Assembly: GCF_021606685.1 (NCBI RefSeq) | Contig: NZ_WKCB01000059.1 | Coordinates: 1-35,687, forward strand | DNA from: Pseudomonas syringae | GTDB taxonomy: Bacteria; Pseudomonadota; Gammaproteobacteria; Pseudomonadales; Pseudomonadaceae | Direction of reading: 5' to 3' | Length of the DNA stretch: 35,687 nucleotides | In this document: positions 31,879 through 35,687 of the stretch, in pieces | How the letters are laid out: the number at the start of each line of letters is the position of its first letter | Numbering within the stretch: position 1 is the stretch's first letter | Notes under the pieces: generated by a model | Databases searched by the model: none | What the model saw: only the letters and a program-made list of their open reading frames with translations | Told to the model about the DNA's origin: nothing | Translations under genes and position numbers: made by a program

Positions 31879-32349
31879 TTGGCAGTCAGTAATCTGGATA
31901 TGCACGCGTTATTCGTGCTGGGTGATTTGCGCGCAAAGTTGGTCAAACAGTTTCAATCCCGTTTCGTTTACGTCACTGAGCAGACGCCGGAAGGCATCTA
32001 CATCGCCGAAATCGATACCGAGGCGGTGTTGGTGGTCGATGACAAACCACGCCTTGAGCTCAAAGTGGGTGATCATTTTCGCGCGGCGGTCTTGCCCAGT
32101 CGTGAAGGCGGCAAGTTTGAATTGAAGTTCCGCGACATCAAGTTGACGGTCTATGGCCTGGGCGACTACGCCTTTGTTTCCACCGCCGACGGACACGGCA
32201 TTGTGTTCAAGGAAGGCCACAGCGTGATGCTGGTGTTTGCCGCCAACGAGCAACTGCAGGACGGCCTGACCAAAACCCTCAAGGCCGTGACCGGCAAGGC
32301 CGCCAAGTGGCGCAAGGGCGAACTGGTGACCTTCAAGGCCAGTGAGTGA
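31879..32349 (+). CDS. Protein of unknown function (156 residues)
   Basis: A 156-residue protein I cannot place in a family. Composition and codon use (strong third-position GC from about 31960 on) are those of a real gene. It reads as a mostly beta protein with alternating hydrophobic residues (FVYVTEQTPEGIYIAEIDTE, then AVLVVDDKPRLELKVGDHF) and a basic C-terminal helix (KTLKAVTGKAAKWRKG). The start is unclear: a TTG at 31879 has GGGGG 8-12 bases upstream, while ATG 31900 has no obvious site. A PilZ-like or small beta-barrel fold is possible but not shown by motifs. Confidence 0.6.
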   Translation: MAVSNLDMHALFVLGDLRAKLVKQFQSRFVYVTEQTPEGIYIAEIDTEAVLVVDDKPRLELKVGDHFRAAVLPSREGGKFELKFRDIKLTVYGLGDYAFVSTADGHGIVFKEGHSVMLVFAANEQLQDGLTKTLKAVTGKAAKWRKGELVTFKASE

Positions 32350-32481
32350 TTCATAAACACCGCGTACATTCTTATCTCCCGGAACCTCTACTACAGTTGA
32401 GTTGACTTAACTATTCAGAGGCTTCGCGCATAAGCAGCAAAGCCGTCCGCTATTGGCTGCGATATCGCGAGGTGCGAAGGC

Positions 32482-33498
32482 ATGAAAGGATTGAGAACGC
32501 TGTTGGCTGCGTCCCTGACGACCCTGGGACTGTCGGTGGCCACGTTGCCGGTTTCGGCCGCCGAGGCACCGATACATTTCGCCGACCTGAACTGGGAAAG
32601 CGGCAGCCTGATCACCGAAGTACTACGGGTGATTGTCGAGAAGGGCTACGACTTGCCCACCGACACCTTGCCCGGCACCACCATCACCCTGGAAACCGCG
32701 CTGGCCAAGAACGATATCCAGGTGATCGGTGAAGAGTGGGCTGGCCGTAGTCCGGTGTGGGTCAAGGCCGAGGCTGAAGGCAAGGTGGTAGGCCTGGGCG
32801 ATACGGTCAAGGGCGCCACCGAGGGCTGGTGGGTGCCGGAATACGTGGTCAAGGGTGACCCCGCCAAAGGCATCAAGCCGATGGCCCCGGAGCTGAAAAG
32901 CGTAAAAGACCTGGCACGTTACAAGGACGTGTTCAAGGACCCGGAGTCCCCAGGCAAGGGGCGTTTCCTCAACAGCCCCATCGGCTGGACCTCCGAAGTG
33001 GTCAATAAACAGAAACTCAAGGCCTATGGCCTCGACGACAGCTACGTGAACTTTCGCAGCGGCTCGGGCGCGGCACTGGATGCCGAAATCGCCTCATCGA
33101 TCCGTCGGGGCAAGCCGGTGTTGTTCTACTACTGGTCGCCGACGCCGCTGATGGGGCGCTACAAGCTGATCCAACTGGAAGAACCACCGTTCGATGCCGA
33201 GGCCTGGAAGACACTGACGGATGCGGATAACCCCGACCCCAAGCCGACGCGCTCCTTGGCATCCAAGTTGAGTATCGGCGTGTCCACGCCGTTCCAGAAG
33301 GCACATCCGCAGATTGCCGCGTTCTTCGAAAAGGTCGAGTTTCCGATTGATCCGCTGAACCGGGCCCTCGCGACCATGAGCGAGCACCACACCGCGCCAC
33401 GGGAAGTGGCGCAGGCATTCCTCAAGGAGCATCCTGAGGTGTGGAAAGCGTGGTTGACCGAAGACGTGGCGCAGAAGGTTGAAGCGAGTTTGAAGTAG
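32482..33498 (+). CDS. Glycine-betaine/choline-type ABC substrate-binding protein (orphan)
   Basis: A 338-residue periplasmic binding protein of the OpuAC/ProX family. The signal peptide is residues 1-26 (cleavage before AEAPIHFADL), followed by the family pattern FADLNWESGSLITEVLRVIV and VIGEEWAGRSPVWVKA. Aromatic residues that box quaternary amines in this family occur at W-rich sites (GATEGWWVPEYVV, PIGWTSEVV, VLFYYWSPTPLMG). It would bind glycine betaine, choline, carnitine or a relative. No permease or ATPase gene is near, as is common for CaiX/BetX-type orphans in Pseudomonas that share the CbcWV core. GAGGTGCGAAGG lies upstream of the ATG. Confidence 0.9.
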   Translation: MKGLRTLLAASLTTLGLSVATLPVSAAEAPIHFADLNWESGSLITEVLRVIVEKGYDLPTDTLPGTTITLETALAKNDIQVIGEEWAGRSPVWVKAEAEGKVVGLGDTVKGATEGWWVPEYVVKGDPAKGIKPMAPELKSVKDLARYKDVFKDPESPGKGRFLNSPIGWTSEVVNKQKLKAYGLDDSYVNFRSGSGAALDAEIASSIRRGKPVLFYYWSPTPLMGRYKLIQLEEPPFDAEAWKTLTDADNPDPKPTRSLASKLSIGVSTPFQKAHPQIAAFFEKVEFPIDPLNRALATMSEHHTAPREVAQAFLKEHPEVWKAWLTEDVAQKVEASLK

Positions 33499-33531
33499 TG
33501 CGCTGATCTCAAAGGTAATAGAAATCAAATG

Positions 33532-33609
33532 GTCGGAGCGGGCTTGCTCGCGAAGGCGGCGTGTCAGGTATACATTCTTCAACTGACACAGCGCCTTCGC
33601 GCTCCCCCC
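33532..33609. repeat. REPIN, type 2, with a truncated right arm
   Basis: The left arm GGAGCGGGCTTGCTCGCGAA is complete except for its first bases (GTC for GTGG). The right arm begins CTGACACAGCGCCTTCGC as in a normal type 2 element but then jumps to GCTCCC, missing about ten bases (GAGCAAGCCC). The element can no longer form its full outer stem. Confidence 0.75.
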
Positions 33610-33785
33610 CTTTACCTGCATTGCAAATCCAGTAATTAAACAACCCGCCAATAGAGAGGCTTTTTTCAGCCAGAACCCTGACAACGTCGGCTTGAAAACA
33701 ACGCGCTCGTCAGCTTCCGACGAAATACCTGCAAAAAATTCCATGGCGACTATCCTGTTTCGCACCTTTTCGGGGAGAACCAGCC

Positions 33786-34223
33786 ATGAGTTTTGTCATC
33801 GCACGATGGATCGTCGGGGTCTTTACCTGCATCAGCATGGTGCACCTGTACTGGGCCGCCGGCGGCAAACTCGGCAGCCTCGCCGCCATCCCGCAACTGC
33901 CCGGCGAATTCGCCAGCGGACCACGCCCGGCCTTCAAACCCTCTGCGTTAGGCACTTTTTTGGTCGCGATGGGGCTGGTAGCGATTGCGCTGCTGGTCTG
34001 CCTGCGGGCAGGGTTGTACTTTTCAGCGGTGTCCCATGGCGCATTGCAATGGGGGATCAGTGCGATCGCCGTGCTGACGTTCGCCCGGGCGATTGGAGAT
34101 TCTGAGTTGGTGGGGTTCTTCAAGAAGGTGGGCGGGTCGAGGTTTGCCAGGCTGGATACGTATTTTTACTCGCCGTTGTGTTTGGTGTTGGGGGTGGGGT
34201 TGTTGGTGGTGGCGTGGGGGTGA
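33786..34223 (+). CDS. DUF3995-family membrane protein
   Basis: A 145-residue inner-membrane protein with about four helices: residues 3-22 (VIARWIVGVFTCISMVHLYW), 55-76, 78-98 and 125-144. The sequence around HLYWAAGG and the later RAIGDSELVGFFKKV followed by FARLDTYFYSPLC is the DUF3995 pattern; the family has no known function. GGGAG lies 8 bases before the ATG. It stands alone between a damaged REPIN and the Rhs cassette, and shows normal Pseudomonas base composition until its end. Confidence 0.85.
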   Translation: MSFVIARWIVGVFTCISMVHLYWAAGGKLGSLAAIPQLPGEFASGPRPAFKPSALGTFLVAMGLVAIALLVCLRAGLYFSAVSHGALQWGISAIAVLTFARAIGDSELVGFFKKVGGSRFARLDTYFYSPLCLVLGVGLLVVAWG

Positions 34224-34525
34224 TTTTCGTTTGGTTCGCCTAAGTCCCGGTTACGCAGTCATTGTCGTCCATATAGATCAAAAATGAAAATTTGTGTCCG
34301 TCACCCATAATGGATAGCCGGTCGTTTCAAATAAAAGACGTTCAAGCTTTCGCGAGCTTTCGATTTCACATGTGTCCTCTCTGTTGAAGGTTGGGTTTTG
34401 ATTTTTCTATAGAATTATTTCCTCTCGTGAGGTTAGGTCTTTAATGTCGGGCTAACTTTTATGGTTGGCTCTATAGTGTTGTATCGAGGTTTTTTAACTG
34501 TTCTATTTTTGTTCGGGGACAGCGA
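34224..34525. other. 302-base AT-rich gap at the edge of the Rhs cassette
   Basis: GC content falls visibly here. No intact gene is present. On the minus strand, 34278-34406 is an open stretch of 42 codons ending in TGA, with the readable C-terminus ESSRKLERLLFETTGYPLWV followed by TDTNFHF. It has no start codon or ribosome site and may be the tail of a displaced Rhs-associated toxin or immunity gene. Confidence 0.3.
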
Positions 34526-34936
34526 TTACGGTTGCATAAAGTACAGGTTGGACTTGGAGCCGATAATCTTTTTGGCCTTACCCTTTTGCAAATAGTCATT
34601 GAATTCACCCTCCAAAAATTCTCTGTCAGTATATTTTTTGAATCGGTGGGGTACTTCACAGGCGTACATATACAGTCTCCAAGAGTCGAACCCGTCTACC
34701 CTTTCGTCTGGTCCGTAATCGAAGTCGACACATATTTCAGAGAGGTAAACACTGCAGCCAATTCCATGTAGCTCGTAAGTTACGTCGTCAGTGACTGAGC
34801 CTCTTCGCGGGATTTTGTTGGAGCGCCATAGTCTCAGAATGTTTTTAGTGCCGAATGCTTTTTCAAGCAGTTCTGTCGATTTTTTTACCTGTGCTAAATA
34901 TTCTGTTATCAAATTTTCAAGGGTTTGAGTATTCAT
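34526..34936 (-). CDS. Candidate immunity protein for the Rhs toxin (DUF6896-like)
   Basis: A 136-residue, AT-rich, cytoplasmic protein. The start ATG overlaps the stop of the Rhs toxin gene by four bases (ATGA), the usual coupling of toxin and immunity genes. The central part (YELHGIGCSVYL, then CVDFDYGPDERVDGFDSWRL) resembles, from memory, the DUF6896 family of polymorphic-toxin immunity proteins with its HGxGC and VDFDxG/GFDxWRL pattern. It should bind and block the nuclease tip of the neighbouring Rhs protein. Base use is far from Pseudomonas average, so it probably came in with the toxin tip. Immunity role is inference from position. Confidence 0.75.
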   Translation of the reverse strand: MNTQTLENLITEYLAQVKKSTELLEKAFGTKNILRLWRSNKIPRRGSVTDDVTYELHGIGCSVYLSEICVDFDYGPDERVDGFDSWRLYMYACEVPHRFKKYTDREFLEGEFNDYLQKGKAKKIIGSKSNLYFMQP

Positions 34937-35687
34937 CGTCTTGGTCTATCCAATCTATCAAGTCCAACTTGGTTTGACGCATCTACTACGTCTTTTATGC
35001 TGTTGAATGCTGCTTTGTGGGATTTGATGTCTCTGATTAGCTCTATCGTAACAGGCGTGTGTGTTTGTCTTGCGGCCGCAGCTCTGTGGTGCCCGTCAAT
35101 AATATAGCGCCGCTGCTCATATTCGACCACTTCAATGGGTTCATTGATGTCATATCCGCTGCTTCGCATTTTGCGGGAGATTTCATCAACTCGCTTGGTT
35201 GAACGTTTTCCTTCGATGCTATGAGTTCTGTTCAATGTTTTACTATCGACCCCATGGATGAGAGGGGCAGATGGAAGCCCTTCATCTGCGTAGGCTTTTT
35301 GGCTTGGAAGCTCCTCATTTATTTTTGGTTTACAACCATCCCCACCGGGACAGGAATTTAATCCTGACGGATCCACCCACCCCGTCGGGTTAGGCACGTA
35401 CTGGTACGCATTAATCCCACCCGCCAGCTTCACCGGGTCCGGCGTCAGGTAGCGACCAATATCCGGATTGTAGTAGCGATGGCGGTTGTAGTGCAGCCCG
35501 CTTTCCTGGTCGAAGTATTGGCCCTGGAAGCGCAGGGGGTTGTCGATTTTTCCGGCGTCGAGGCGGGCGATTTCGCCGTAGGCGCGGTAGTGGGCGGACC
35601 AGACGATTTCGCCGTCGGGGTTGGTGAGTTCCTGGGGCGTGCCGAGGTGGTCGAGTTGGTAGTGGTAGGGTTTGGTTTGTTTTGGAC
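34933..35687 (-). CDS. Rhs-family polymorphic toxin, C-terminal part (ParB-like nuclease tip), runs off the window
   Basis: Partial: the gene continues past the right edge. Residues visible up to about 35385 are the conserved Rhs core end (YHYQLDHLGTPQELTNPDGE, then LRFQGQYFDQESGLHYNRHR and YYNPDIGRYLTPDP), closing with the autoproteolysis motif region VPNPTGWVDPSGLN. The variable tip follows, about 145 residues. It begins with a Cys-rich SCPGGDGCKPK and contains IEVVEYEQRRYIIDGHHRAA, a ParB-like/ParBc_2 nuclease pattern with the DGHHR motif. Toxin tips of this type cut DNA. The switch from GC-rich core to AT-rich tip near 35350 marks a recombination joint. An ATG at 35433 is an internal Met, not the start. 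Confidence 0.9.
   Translation of the reverse strand, partial: PKQTKPYHYQLDHLGTPQELTNPDGEIVWSAHYRAYGEIARLDAGKIDNPLRFQGQYFDQESGLHYNRHRYYNPDIGRYLTPDPVKLAGGINAYQYVPNPTGWVDPSGLNSCPGGDGCKPKINEELPSQKAYADEGLPSAPLIHGVDSKTLNRTHSIEGKRSTKRVDEISRKMRSSGYDINEPIEVVEYEQRRYIIDGHHRAAAARQTHTPVTIELIRDIKSHKAAFNSIKDVVDASNQVGLDRLDRPRR

Noticed and set aside
31654..31905. Minus-strand frame of 83 codons and overlapping 73-codon frame in the gap before 31879
   Set aside because: No ribosome site and atypical composition; partly antisense to the start of the 156-residue gene.

Overview
The window looks like a chromosomal segment of a Pseudomonas species, most likely of the P. fluorescens group. The basis is GC-rich coding sequence with strong third-position GC bias, nine REP/REPIN-type palindromes built on GTGGGAGGGGGCTTGC-like cores in intergenic gaps, and gene families typical of that group. 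No rRNA, tRNA, CRISPR array, insertion sequence or integrase was seen.

Layout, left to right. (1) 1-2.8 kb: an AhpD-like carboxymuconolactone decarboxylase family protein converges on a TonB-dependent siderophore receptor with a Fur-box-like site upstream. (2) 2.8-7.6 kb: an EutR-like AraC regulator diverges from a three-gene operon of a glutamine-synthetase-like gamma-glutamyl-amine ligase, a PotF-like periplasmic binding protein and a PuuB-like FAD oxidoreductase. Together these look like uptake and gamma-glutamylation of an amine. (3) 7.8-10.1 kb: a small 2-oxoglutarate dioxygenase-like protein coupled to an EamA exporter, then an internally deleted SDR pseudogene and a SRPBCC protein. (4) 10.2-13.6 kb: an OmpR-type response regulator/histidine kinase pair divergent from a membrane protein that has a good sigma-54 promoter and a 24-residue membrane peptide behind it.

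(5) 13.9-28.0 kb is the main block, a myo-inositol catabolic and uptake locus. It holds an RpiR-type regulator, a fused IolC kinase/aldolase, IolE, IolB, IolI, IolD, IolG, a second Gfo/Idh/MocA dehydrogenase, and a sugar ABC transporter (binding protein, double ATPase, permease). The same palindrome, TGGAA-N6-TTCCA, lies at the promoter of iolC and exactly inside the promoter spacer of the transporter operon, so both units are probably controlled by the adjacent RpiR protein. The IolA/MmsA dehydrogenase needed to finish the pathway is not in the window. Three REPINs sit between genes of the iol operon.

(6) 28.0-34.2 kb: a DksA-like protein with a degenerate zinc finger behind a structured leader, an MCP with its signalling domain in the middle and a soluble domain at the C-terminus, a DUF2789 protein, three small unrecognised proteins, an orphan glycine-betaine/choline-type binding protein, and a DUF3995 membrane protein. 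(7) 34.2-35.7 kb: the C-terminal end of an Rhs protein with a ParB-like nuclease toxin tip, followed by an overlapping candidate immunity gene. The toxin tip, the immunity gene and the 300 bases beyond are visibly AT-richer than the rest, as expected for an exchanged toxin cassette.

The strongest candidates for new biology are the amine locus with an EutR-type regulator, the dioxygenase/EamA pair, the sigma-54 membrane protein plus micropeptide, and the Rhs toxin/immunity cassette. None can be shown to be undescribed from the sequence alone.
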